Assembly (NCBI GenBank): GCA_024275195.1
Contig: JAJRZP010000151.1
Coordinates: forward strand, 1-32,278
Source of the DNA: Chloroflexota bacterium
GTDB lineage: Bacteria; Chloroflexota; Dehalococcoidia; Lucifugimonadales; Lucifugimonadaceae
Direction: 5' to 3'
Length of the DNA: 32,278 nt
Both the position numbers and the translations under genes were made by a program. Each line of letters opens with the position of its first letter. Within the stretch, counting starts at the first letter, position 1. The notes beneath the pieces are model-generated. The model made no database searches, was not told the origin of the DNA, and saw nothing but the letters and a program-made list of their open reading frames with translations. Of this stretch, positions 17,140 through 24,634 are shown piece after piece.

Positions 17140-18155
17140 ACCGTCACCTCGTCAAGCTCGATCGCATCGTCGGTCGGCATGCGCTCGCCCGTTACCTGTA
17201 GAAAAACATCGTCTAATGAAGGAGTACGTAGTGTTATCTCGCTAATACCGATCTCCGATTTGTTAAGAGCTACCGCTACATGACTGATGAGTTCAGCGCC
17301 GTTTTTAACACTGATTGTAAGTTCGGCATCGTATACGTCGACTTCTTCCACTCCTTGAATCTCACGCACGACTCGACCAGCAGCGCTCGAATCACCTTCG
17401 ATCTTAGTAACGATCACATCAGAGCCGATTGAACGTTTTAGCGCAGTCGGTGTGCCTTCGACCGCCAGCTTCCCTTGTCTTATGATCCCGACGCGGTCGG
17501 CAAGCTTGTCCGCTTCTTCGAGGTATTGTGTGGTGAGAAAAATCGTAACTCCAAACTTCTTGTTGATCGAACTTATCTCGTCCCACACACGGTTACGACT
17601 GACAGGATCCAGACCGGTCGTTGGTTCATCGAGAAAAATCATCTCGGGGTTGTGTATGAGGGATGCGGCCAGATCAAGCCTGCGTTTCATGCCGCCAGAG
17701 TACGTTCCGACCAACCTGTCTAATGCCTCGCCTAAATCGATCAAAGACGACAACTCCTTCATCCGCTGATCGATTTCTCGTCCGTTCAGCCCGTAGAGCC
17801 GACCCTGTAACGTAAGTAGTTCGCGACCTGTTTGCTTCTCATCTAACGCTGCGTCCTGTAACGCTGCACCAATGTTCAAACGTACATCCCGTGCTTGCTT
17901 GACAACATCCATACCTAAAACGCTGGCGTGCCCGCTGGTCGGCACGAGAAGGGTAGTCAGCATGCGCAACGTCGTCGACTTGCCTGCGCCGTTCGGCCCC
18001 AGAAAACCGTAAACCTCACCTCTGGATACCGAAAGATTAAGGGAATCTACTGCCCGAACTTCGTTGAAGTCGAGCACAAGACCTTCTGTTAAAACTGCCA
18101 ATCCGTTCACTGGGACCACTCCTGGCGTAAAAATTGTTGATTGAGCGGACAGCAT
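17136..18155 (-). CDS. ABC transporter ATP-binding protein (DrrA-like)
   Basis: This ATPase subunit has 339 residues. Walker A is GPNGAGKST (residues 53-61). The signature loop is YSGGMKRRLDLA, Walker B is MIFLDEPTTGLD, and the switch is LTTQYLEEADKLADRVG with Gln at the usual His position, as is normal for DrrA-type proteins. The C-terminal domain of about 100 residues ends with RTPSLDDVFLQVTGE, the DrrA hallmark. The first 20 residues are not family-like, so the true start may be an internal GTG (VPVNGLAV). It sits 81 bases after the LiaF-like gene and is coupled to the permease. Probably part of the same transcription unit as the envelope-stress genes upstream. Confidence 0.92.
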   Translation of the reverse strand: MLSAQSTIFTPGVVPVNGLAVLTEGLVLDFNEVRAVDSLNLSVSRGEVYGFLGPNGAGKSTTLRMLTTLLVPTSGHASVLGMDVVKQARDVRLNIGAALQDAALDEKQTGRELLTLQGRLYGLNGREIDQRMKELSSLIDLGEALDRLVGTYSGGMKRRLDLAASLIHNPEMIFLDEPTTGLDPVSRNRVWDEISSINKKFGVTIFLTTQYLEEADKLADRVGIIRQGKLAVEGTPTALKRSIGSDVIVTKIEGDSSAAGRVVREIQGVEEVDVYDAELTISVKNGAELISHVAVALNKSEIGISEITLRTPSLDDVFLQVTGERMPTDDAIELDEVTV

Positions 18156-18236
18156 TGGACGTCTTTATGACGTATTTCTTTCCAGCCGCTTCTAACTTGA
18201 ATCTGATTGAGTCCGTTACCGTATGTGTTTCTCTGT

Positions 18237-18947
18237 CTAGCTGGAAATCTCCACGCCACCCATGAAAACGCGCCCGCCTACAGTGAGTGTGGGGCCGGTT
18301 CGATCTCCCTCAATGGGTCTGCGGTTGTCTGAAATCTCGGCCATCGTGATGTCGGCCTGAATGTCTAGCTTCCAATCGTCGGGAACTCGGATTTTGTACT
18401 CGCCGAGTGTGACATCGAGGCTGAGCGTAGCCCCCTCGGCGGGCAGAGTGGCAAGGGAAAGATCCATGCGCTCACTGCCGAGTTTCACTCTCGCCGTACT
18501 ACCGGTGTACTCCCCTCCAAACTGACGCGCCTCGCCAGAGAAGTACTCATCAGAGTCATTGTTCGTGTGGCATCGCCGGCGGTTCTTCCAGCGATTGCCG
18601 CCGCCATGAAAGCCCATGATGAAACGACCTTTGTGACGCTTCCCATGGCGCTGTCCAAACAATATGGACACACCGACGGCAATCGCAAGCACCGGCCAGA
18701 AATCGACGAAACTTTTGTCATCGACCAGATTCTGGGCAAGCAAGATTCCGCCGAGCGACATCAACACCATGCTGCCGAGCCCTGGAAGCAGGCTTTTGCC
18801 AATCCAGCCTGCAAGTCCAAGAACGATCAGTATCACGGGCCAGTAGTCGCCCGGGATATCGCTGCCGGAGATGTCCAAATTGTCGAGCAGTAGCACGGCT
18901 CCGATTAGGACGACGATCAGTCCAAATAAAGTTCTGCTAAATCGCAT
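18237..18947 (-). CDS. LiaF-like membrane protein
   Basis: This 236-residue protein has an N-terminal array of four short hydrophobic segments (FGLIVVLIGAVLLLDNL, WPVILIVLGLAGWIG, GSMVLMSLGGILLAQNL, FWPVLAIAVGVSILFG), the LiaI/LiaF-type transmembrane module. A His/Arg-rich linker (residues about 100-130) follows. The C-terminal beta domain (LGSERMDLSLATLP, LDVTLGEYKIRVPDDW, GGRVFMGGVEISS) matches the cell-wall-active antibiotic response (DUF2154-like) domain. In Firmicutes LiaF restrains an envelope-stress sensor. AGGAGA seven bases before the ATG sets the start and overlaps the TAG stop of the SHOCT-like gene. Stops with TAG. Confidence 0.85.
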   Translation of the reverse strand: MRFSRTLFGLIVVLIGAVLLLDNLDISGSDIPGDYWPVILIVLGLAGWIGKSLLPGLGSMVLMSLGGILLAQNLVDDKSFVDFWPVLAIAVGVSILFGQRHGKRHKGRFIMGFHGGGNRWKNRRRCHTNNDSDEYFSGEARQFGGEYTGSTARVKLGSERMDLSLATLPAEGATLSLDVTLGEYKIRVPDDWKLDIQADITMAEISDNRRPIEGDRTGPTLTVGGRVFMGGVEISS

Positions 18948-18957
18948 TTTATTTCTC

Positions 18958-19404
18958 CTATTCGACGAACACTTTTACGGTGTGGTTGTCGACGGTCGCG
19001 TCGATACTGAGTTCCTGTAAGGCTTCAATCAGCTCATCAAGCGCACTGCCATCCAGCTTTGAGATATCGGATGCATAGCCTGTTTTGAGCAGGCTGCCCT
19101 GAACCACCTGTCCCGCCTCACCCGGGATCAGAGAGGCGAGATTTACGCCAGCCCGAACGATCTTCAATGGCACTCGGATATTCACGTGGTGCAGCGGGTT
19201 TGTGTGATCGGTGCCTTTTACAGGCTCGACAATTATTCGAATAAATCGTGGGTCTGCGACACGTTGTGGAACTGCCGGAAGTGAACTGCCATCTGCCGCC
19301 CTCCCTGAGACCTCCGTTGTGAGTTGCAACAATCGTTCCGCTTCCGCAACCGAAATTTTTCCAGCGGAAAGCATTTCTAGTATTTGTATTCGTTCGGTCG
19401 TCAT
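18958..19404 (-). CDS. SHOCT-like domain protein (YvlB-N-terminal type)
   Basis: This 148-residue soluble protein opens with RIQILEMLSAGKISVAEAERLLQL, the short helical module found at the N-terminus of YvlB/LiaX-type and other envelope-stress proteins. The C-terminal part carries HHVNIRVPLKIVRAGVNLASLIP, a pattern commonly following this module, then a basic/acidic segment ending DNHTVKVFVE. Function is not established; linkage to LiaF-like and DUF2089-type genes supports a regulatory or membrane-monitoring role. Ten bases separate it from the LiaF-like gene, which shares its stop region, so both belong to one operon. ATG 19404 is the only reasonable start. Confidence 0.8.
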   Translation of the reverse strand: MTTERIQILEMLSAGKISVAEAERLLQLTTEVSGRAADGSSLPAVPQRVADPRFIRIIVEPVKGTDHTNPLHHVNIRVPLKIVRAGVNLASLIPGEAGQVVQGSLLKTGYASDISKLDGSALDELIEALQELSIDATVDNHTVKVFVE

Positions 19405-19447
19405 CTGTTGTTTGCTTTCACAGTGTGTCGCTGCGTTGGGTAATGGG

Positions 19448-19699
19448 TCATATCAATGAAATCTGGAAAGTGGTTCGATCGTTGCGTACATCGATCCGCA
19501 AACCCCGGGTAGCGCACACCATTTCGTATGCGGCGAGCGTCAGTCGGATCACCCTCCAGAATCTGGCTATGCGGCCCGTTACAAGCATGCTCAACATCAC
19601 GAATGGCAACAGAAGTAGCCAGATGATCAGCACAATAGGCCACAGCAGAAACAGTGGAATCCAGACTGCGAACCACCGGAACCTTATCCACATAACCAT
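19448..19699 (-). CDS. Small membrane protein of the DUF2089-associated cluster
   Basis: From ATG 19699 this is 83 residues. One long hydrophobic region at about residues 8-42 (WFAVWIPLFLLWPIVLIIWLL...) could form one or two membrane helices. A basic segment (GRIARFWRVIRLT) and a short soluble tail ending RGLRIDVRNDRTTFQISLI follow. The tail resembles small proteins that accompany DUF2089 and SHOCT-like genes in other bacteria, but I cannot name a family. The frame extends further upstream into the regulator gene, without membrane character there, so the ATG (or a GTG ten codons earlier in the gap) is preferred. No strong ribosome site. Stops with TGA. Confidence 0.6.
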   Translation of the reverse strand: MVMWIRFRWFAVWIPLFLLWPIVLIIWLLLLPFVMLSMLVTGRIARFWRVIRLTLAAYEMVCATRGLRIDVRNDRTTFQISLI

Positions 19700-19763
19700 C
19701 GGAGGTATCACGGGAGTGGCGCCCTGAGTTTCGGTAGGTTGAGTACGGGTGCTGGACAGATGC

Positions 19764-20156
19764 TCACGACATTTTCCTGATCGCATCTTCGGCTGTGATC
19801 TCGCCGTGTGCCAGTTGGGCCAGGATTTCAGAGTTGCTTGACTGAGGAGGGGCTGTCTCGGTGAGCGGGAGTTGATCGGCAATGCGGGACAACCGGTTTT
19901 TCACGGTCGGGTAGCTGATACCGAATATCTTTTCCATCTCCTTGATCGATCCACTTGCCCGGATGAAGGCCATCACGAAGACCTGGTCCTCGGCAGTTAT
20001 CTGGGCGAGGGGCGGCAGATCGAATTCACTCTCTATCGATATGCCAGTTTCGATCACCTTGACTCGCTGAACGAGAATCGGCGCGCCCTGCGTCAGTTTC
20101 GTGAGTTCCTGCCAGTCGTTTGCCAATCCATGCTCCTTCGGGTATCTAAGTATCAT
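19764..20156 (-). CDS. DUF2089-type helix-turn-helix regulator
   Basis: From ATG 20156 this protein has 130 residues. The core MAFIRASGSIKEMEKIFGISYPTVKNRLSRI is the DUF2089 helix-turn-helix, which resembles sigma region 4. A C-terminal helical tail (EILAQLAHGEITAEDAIRKM) repeats the 'G-x-I-x-x-x-x-A' pattern seen in the SHOCT-like protein of the same cluster. The N-terminal zinc-ribbon (two Cys pairs) usual for DUF2089 proteins is absent; residues 1-50 contain no Cys. An open frame reaches back to 20375 but is AT-rich and membrane-like by chance. It heads a co-directional six-gene cluster, and two dyad sites lie immediately upstream, so autoregulation is likely. Confidence 0.75.
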   Translation of the reverse strand: MILRYPKEHGLANDWQELTKLTQGAPILVQRVKVIETGISIESEFDLPPLAQITAEDQVFVMAFIRASGSIKEMEKIFGISYPTVKNRLSRIADQLPLTETAPPQSSNSEILAQLAHGEITAEDAIRKMS

Positions 20157-20167
20157 GCCGGATAATA

Positions 20168-20201
20168 TTGATAATATCAAGTACGGTATTGAATAAATCA
20201 A
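20168..20201 (-). promoter_or_regulatory. Pair of 13-bp dyad operators upstream of the DUF2089-type regulator
   Basis: TTGATAATATCAA (20168-20180) and TTGAATAAATCAA (20189-20201) both fit TTGA-N5-TCAA, with centres 21 bases apart, about two helical turns. The region is strongly AT-rich and begins 11 bases before the regulator's ATG, where a repressor could block transcription or translation. It also lies within the promoter region of the divergent dehydrogenase gene. Binding by the regulator itself is inferred. Confidence 0.5.
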
Positions 20202-20377
20202 TAATATGCTGAATGTATATTGGAAACTTTGAATTTGCGAATGGTCGACGTTCAGGCTGATCCGAGTCAATCGAGTGGTTGCCCTGTAAAGTGTTGCCTC
20301 CGGCATAGGTCGGCGATCGAAACTAACCTGAATTATCCAGCCACAACCGCACCGGATACACAAAAGGATATTCAACC

Positions 20378-21463
20378 ATGCTCGAACGCTTCAAAGTTCC
20401 TGAGAAGGACCGCATATACGTTTCAGAGAAACGAATTCGGGCGGCAACGGAAGGAATCCTGAGGCACAGCGGCGTTCCAGCAAAGGAAGCTGCGAGTTCG
20501 GCTGATGTGCTGATAAAAAACGACCTGCGTGGGGTTGAATCGCACGGCGTATCGAACGGTTTGCGTCGTTACGTTGACGAATATGGTGCCAACAAGTTGA
20601 ACCCTGCTCCCGAGTTCAAGGTGCTTCGAGAGTCGAAAACAACTATGACGGTCGATGCCGATGGGGCGCTTGGAATCCATGTCGGCCCGTGGGCGATGCA
20701 GCAGGCTATCGACAGGGCAAAGGAGTTCGGCATGGCCGCTGTTGCGGTTACGAACTCGGGACACCTTGCCGGATGTGGCTACTACGCGATGATGGCTGCC
20801 GATCAGGGGATGATCGGCCACTGCATGACCGCTGGTGGATCGCTCCAGACGGTGCCGACCTTCGGAGCCAGGCCTGTAATGGGTACGAATCCGATTGCGT
20901 GGGCAGCCCCGGCACGGAACATGCCTCCATTCCTGTTCGATGTTGCGACAACCTAGGTTGCGAACAACAAGATCGGACTTGCCCGACGAACCGGGGCGAA
21001 GATCGAAGGCGGCTGGATCGCGGATCTTGATGGAGAGCCGATACTTGAGGAGATCGATCCACCCGACACCGGAGAGTACTACCTGCTTCACATCGGAGGA
21101 ACGCGTGAGAATGGTTCACATAAAGGTTTCGGACTGGCGCTGATGAACGAGATCATCTGTAACGAACTTTCTGGCTATGGGCCGGGTCCGGTGCACCGAA
21201 CACCCGGTGGTCACTTCTTCCAGGCGTACGACATCGAGGCATTTACCGACGCTGAAAAGTTCAGGGACGACATGGACGATCTATTGCGGTACATCGTTGA
21301 AGTACCGCCCGCTAAAGGCTTCGAGCGCGTACTTTATGCAGGGTTGATGGAAGATGAAGACGAGAAGAGGCGTCTCAAAGAAGGCATTCCGTATCACCGA
21401 GAGGTAGTTGAGTGGTTCGAGTCGTACTGTGCCGAAGTCGGTATCGAATGTGATCTGCGGTAG
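20378..21463 (+). pseudogene. Ldh_2-family malate/lactate dehydrogenase interrupted by an in-frame TAG
   Basis: This NAD(P)-dependent 2-hydroxyacid dehydrogenase (malate/L-lactate/ureidoglycolate family) reads as one frame of 361 codons, a normal family length. The first 192 codons include LRGVESHGVSNGLRRYV, AVAVTNSGHLAGCGYYA and the GTNPIAWAAP signature, ending FDVATT. Codon 193 (20954-20956) is TAG. The frame resumes with VANNKIGLARRTGAKI, exactly where the family continues (ATS-x-VA-x-x-KI), and runs through HKGFGLALMNEI to the TAG at 21463. There is no frameshift. AAGGA nine bases before ATG 20378 supports the start. As written, the product would be truncated and inactive unless the amber is suppressed or is a sequence error. 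Confidence 0.8.
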
Positions 21464-21660
21464 TTCTCGCCCCTCCTCAATATCTCGACTTCTGTGGAGT
21501 GACCCTCGGTGGATGGGTGGGTGGTGGGCTTGGTGTATTTGCAAAGTGCAACGTCGATCGTTCATACGTTTTTTGAATCCAGTAAGACACGGTGAACCTA
21601 TGAAGGTCTAAACTTGCCCGACATTCCCTGAAGTCCCGGTACTACATACAGGAGTTTTCG

Positions 21661-23049
21661 TTGCTCACCGCCGGAATTGCCCGAGTCGATATAAGCCCGA
21701 AGGTTGGAGTGGCCCATGCGGGATGGGGTGCCCAGACCCACCAGATTTCACTCGGAAATGACATGCCACTGTTGGTTACTGCTCTGGTGGTGGCCAATGA
21801 CGATATCGAGCTTGCGATAGTTGACGTAGATATCGGACTGTTTACGAGCCAGCAGGACAGAGATATACGTCAGTTGATTTCCGACAAATCCGGAATTCCG
21901 TTCGGCAACATCAGGCTCGGATACACCCATACTCATTCTGCGCCAATAACTTTCGGGCAATGGATCAAAGAGGGCATCGATCTCGCCAACGAGTGGTGGA
22001 ATACGATCCCTGATGCATGTGCGAAAGCTGTCGTAGATGCGAAAGCCTCAGCCCGGCCAGCTCGTACTGGATTCGGTCGCGGTAGCTGCGATGTGAATAT
22101 CAATCGCCGTCCTGCTCGCGACAACGGAGAGTTGTTTACGGGTCGGAACTGGGACGGATTCGTTGACCACGATGTCGATGTTGTCAGTTTCGATGACGTT
22201 GAAGGCAACCCGATCGCAACAATCGTCAACTACGCGATGCACCCAACGATTATGGCGCACGCGAATCAATGGGTAACACCTGACTTCCCGGGGCCTACGC
22301 GGTCGGTTGTCGAGCATACCGTTGGTGGGCTTTGCCTGTTCTTGCAGGGCGCGAGCGGCAATCAGGGGCCAGTCGATGGTTTCACCGGCGATCTCCGCGT
22401 CTATCGCAAGGCTGGTGCGAGACTGGGTGCCGAGGCCTCACGTGTGAGATTGGGCATTGATCCACTTGAACGCGAGGAGCGTCTCGATCAAATCCTCGTC
22501 TCAGGTGCCGATCTTGGCATCTACACCGATGTTCCAACCGGCGAGTCAGACGACACAGTCGCAGTAAGTAATCTTTCGGTTCAACTGCCGAGTCGTGTTG
22601 TTGAAAGCATTGCTGAAGCACAAAAAGGTTTCGAGAACGGTGAGAAGGAGTTGGAAGCGTTACGAGCGTCCGATGCTTCAAACGAAGAGATACAGCGAGG
22701 CGTATCGAAGGTTATGCGGGCGAACATTCGACTGAATGTGGCTCGAATGTCGGAGCTTTACACAACCGACGGACAGATCGAGATGGGCGTGCAGGCAATG
22801 CGGATCGGCGAGACTGTTCTCGTCTCGATACCGGTGGAGCCGTTCGCTGAACTCGCCGACGAAATAAAGAAACGCTCAAGCTCGGCAAGTACGGTATTTT
22901 CTGGATTCAGCAACGGTCACATGAACTACCTTGCGACCGATATGGCGTATGAAGAAGGTGGCTACGAAGTAGGCGTTACCCTTTTTGCGCCGGGTTCGGC
23001 CGGTTTGACGATAGAGGCATCGCTAGACGCGATCGACAACGTTCTTTAG
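21661..23049 (+). CDS. Neutral/alkaline ceramidase-like hydrolase
   Basis: This 462-residue protein corresponds to the catalytic domain of neutral ceramidases, zinc amidases that cleave the N-acyl bond of ceramide. LTAGIARVDISP is the family opening. YTHTHSAP (His90, His92) and NYAMHPTIMAH (His194) are probable zinc ligands. LQGASGNQGP contains the expected nucleophile Ser232. The protein stops before the C-terminal immunoglobulin-like domain and has no signal peptide, so it is a shortened, probably cytoplasmic homologue; its substrate may be another amide or lipid. The start is TTG 21661 with AGGAG at 21650-21654, six bases upstream. It follows the broken dehydrogenase after 197 bases with no visible gene. 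Stops with TAG. Confidence 0.87.
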   Translation: MLTAGIARVDISPKVGVAHAGWGAQTHQISLGNDMPLLVTALVVANDDIELAIVDVDIGLFTSQQDRDIRQLISDKSGIPFGNIRLGYTHTHSAPITFGQWIKEGIDLANEWWNTIPDACAKAVVDAKASARPARTGFGRGSCDVNINRRPARDNGELFTGRNWDGFVDHDVDVVSFDDVEGNPIATIVNYAMHPTIMAHANQWVTPDFPGPTRSVVEHTVGGLCLFLQGASGNQGPVDGFTGDLRVYRKAGARLGAEASRVRLGIDPLEREERLDQILVSGADLGIYTDVPTGESDDTVAVSNLSVQLPSRVVESIAEAQKGFENGEKELEALRASDASNEEIQRGVSKVMRANIRLNVARMSELYTTDGQIEMGVQAMRIGETVLVSIPVEPFAELADEIKKRSSSASTVFSGFSNGHMNYLATDMAYEEGGYEVGVTLFAPGSAGLTIEASLDAIDNVL

Positions 23050-23222
23050 GAATCGAGTTAGTACTTCGTCCCACCTCCGTTTCACAGCAATTGTCATCTA
23101 GGAACCGCATCCTGAGTCAATCGAACTGGAATTTGTTTGCGCCCTCTGTTTACGGCACACAATACGTCGCTTGCATACTCCGTGATCGCGAAATACCTCC
23201 CTCGGGAGACGCATGTAACCTG

Positions 23223-24476
23223 ATGCCGAACGAGACTGCAGGTATGACTTACAAATACAACCCGTTCTCTGCTGCCTACCCGTCTGACCGTGGGCCATTG
23301 GGTAAGATATTCCGCCCTGTGCTCGATCAGCGCACCTACCTGCGGACAGGTCACATGATCCTGATGTTCCCGTTGGGCATCGCTTATTTCGTGTTCTTGA
23401 TCGTCACGTTCTCCGTCGGTGGATCAATGATCTGGACACTGGTCGGCCCCATTGTCTTGCTCGCCACGCTATTTGTCTCTCGTTGGCTCGGAGACCTCGA
23501 AGCATTCACCGCGGGATACGTGAACGGTTCCACGATTCGCCGCCCCCCGTTCAGGCTTGAGGGTGTGAGTGGATTCAGGTCACAGGTGAAGATCCGACTT
23601 GTCGACCCGACAACGTGGACAGGGTTGATCTACCTCGCCGTACAGTTCCCAGTTGGCATAACCGCGTTCGTAGGGTTAGTCACGGTGTACGCATTCGTTG
23701 GTGCATTGATATTTGCACCGCTGGGTGTTCTGTTTAACGACAATTTCATCGATGTCACCCTGCCGTGGGGTGTGGAACTCGTATTCGATACGGTCGCAAG
23801 CTCTCTGGTACTCGTACCGTTCGGGCTTCTGGGTTTTGTACTTGCTTCACATTTGGTACTCGCGTTCTCGTCGCTTCACGGATGGTGGGCGAGGTTGATG
23901 TTGGGGTCGCGGTCAACCCGAGTTTCGAGTAGACCAGCACCAGCACCGACCGGTGATGAGCCACCCAGACCATCGACCGTAGCGGAACCGTTGGGTAGGC
24001 GTTCAGATGCGATCGCTCTGGAGGGTTCTGGATCGAACTCAGAAGCTACTGAGTCTGGTGCAGCCGGTGCTGGTACGACTTCCGACAGCAACATCGATTC
24101 ACCGAGAACCGCGGCTCACGCTCCGTCGACTCCTACTGCGTCCGTACCGACCAGTCCATTCCTGAAACCGGTTCCTGATCTTTCAGAGCTTCCGGTGGCT
24201 GTTCGGATTCCAGACTTGACACCGATTGCTGAGTTGACGGCGCGCGAGCAAGAGGTGTTCATGCTGATGGCACACGGCGACACCAATGCCGATATCGCCG
24301 AGGAGTTGTTTATCAGTGAGGGAACGGTGAAAACGCACGTCAAGCGGATCCTGTCGAAACTGAGCATGCGCGATCGTACGCAGGTGGTGGTGTTCGCATA
24401 CGAGGAGCGGCTGGTTGTGCCGGGTGCGACCGACATCATGGATGAGTCGTTCGAAGCACGCTCGTATGGTGGGTAA
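23223..24476 (+). CDS. Membrane-bound LuxR-type transcriptional regulator
   Basis: From ATG 23223 this is 417 residues. The N-terminal half holds at least four membrane segments between about residues 43 and 215 (MILMFPLGIAYFVFLIV, IWTLVGPIVLLATLFV, YLAVQFPVGITAFVGLVTVY, LVLVPFGLLGFVLASHLVL). Their layout resembles the 'sensor' membrane domain usually found on actinobacterial histidine kinases. A Pro/Ser/Thr-rich linker of about 115 residues follows. The C-terminus is a GerE/LuxR HTH at about 338-400 (LTAREQEVFMLMAHGDTNAD, ISEGTVKTHVKRILSKLSMR). No kinase or receiver domain is present, so it acts as a one-component sensor-regulator. The start is uncertain: the frame is open back to a TTG at 23091, and ATG 23244 is also possible. 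Confidence 0.85.
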   Translation: MPNETAGMTYKYNPFSAAYPSDRGPLGKIFRPVLDQRTYLRTGHMILMFPLGIAYFVFLIVTFSVGGSMIWTLVGPIVLLATLFVSRWLGDLEAFTAGYVNGSTIRRPPFRLEGVSGFRSQVKIRLVDPTTWTGLIYLAVQFPVGITAFVGLVTVYAFVGALIFAPLGVLFNDNFIDVTLPWGVELVFDTVASSLVLVPFGLLGFVLASHLVLAFSSLHGWWARLMLGSRSTRVSSRPAPAPTGDEPPRPSTVAEPLGRRSDAIALEGSGSNSEATESGAAGAGTTSDSNIDSPRTAAHAPSTPTASVPTSPFLKPVPDLSELPVAVRIPDLTPIAELTAREQEVFMLMAHGDTNADIAEELFISEGTVKTHVKRILSKLSMRDRTQVVVFAYEERLVVPGATDIMDESFEARSYGG

Positions 24477-24634
24477 CTCCGATTCGTTGATGAAGGAGAA
24501 CCTGGCGTGCTGTAGGTGTAGCTCGTTCCAATCGCTACAGGAGAAGACCAGATGAGTGGGTGCCTCACCGGTCCAGAAGCGGTTACAAAACGATTTTGCC
24601 AACCTTCACCGATTTCTCAGAGAAAGTAGCGTTG

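Noticed and set aside
20168-20201. FNR/CRP-type binding sites.
   Set aside because: Half-sites are similar, but the spacing gives 13-mers (TTGA-N5-TCAA) rather than the 14-bp TTGAT-N4-ATCAA; both copies share the shorter form.
20157-20375. Extension of the DUF2089-type regulator with a membrane-like N-terminus.
   Set aside because: The hydrophobic stretch comes from AT-rich promoter DNA containing the dyads; family similarity starts only after ATG 20156.
9334-21463. TAG reassigned genome-wide (for example pyrrolysine or a sense codon).
   Set aside because: About half of the genes in the window end in TAG at the expected family C-terminus, so TAG works as a stop here.
24509-24541. TGTAGC...GCTACA hairpin after the LuxR gene as a terminator.
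   Set aside because: A 6-bp stem with an 11-base loop and no T-run.
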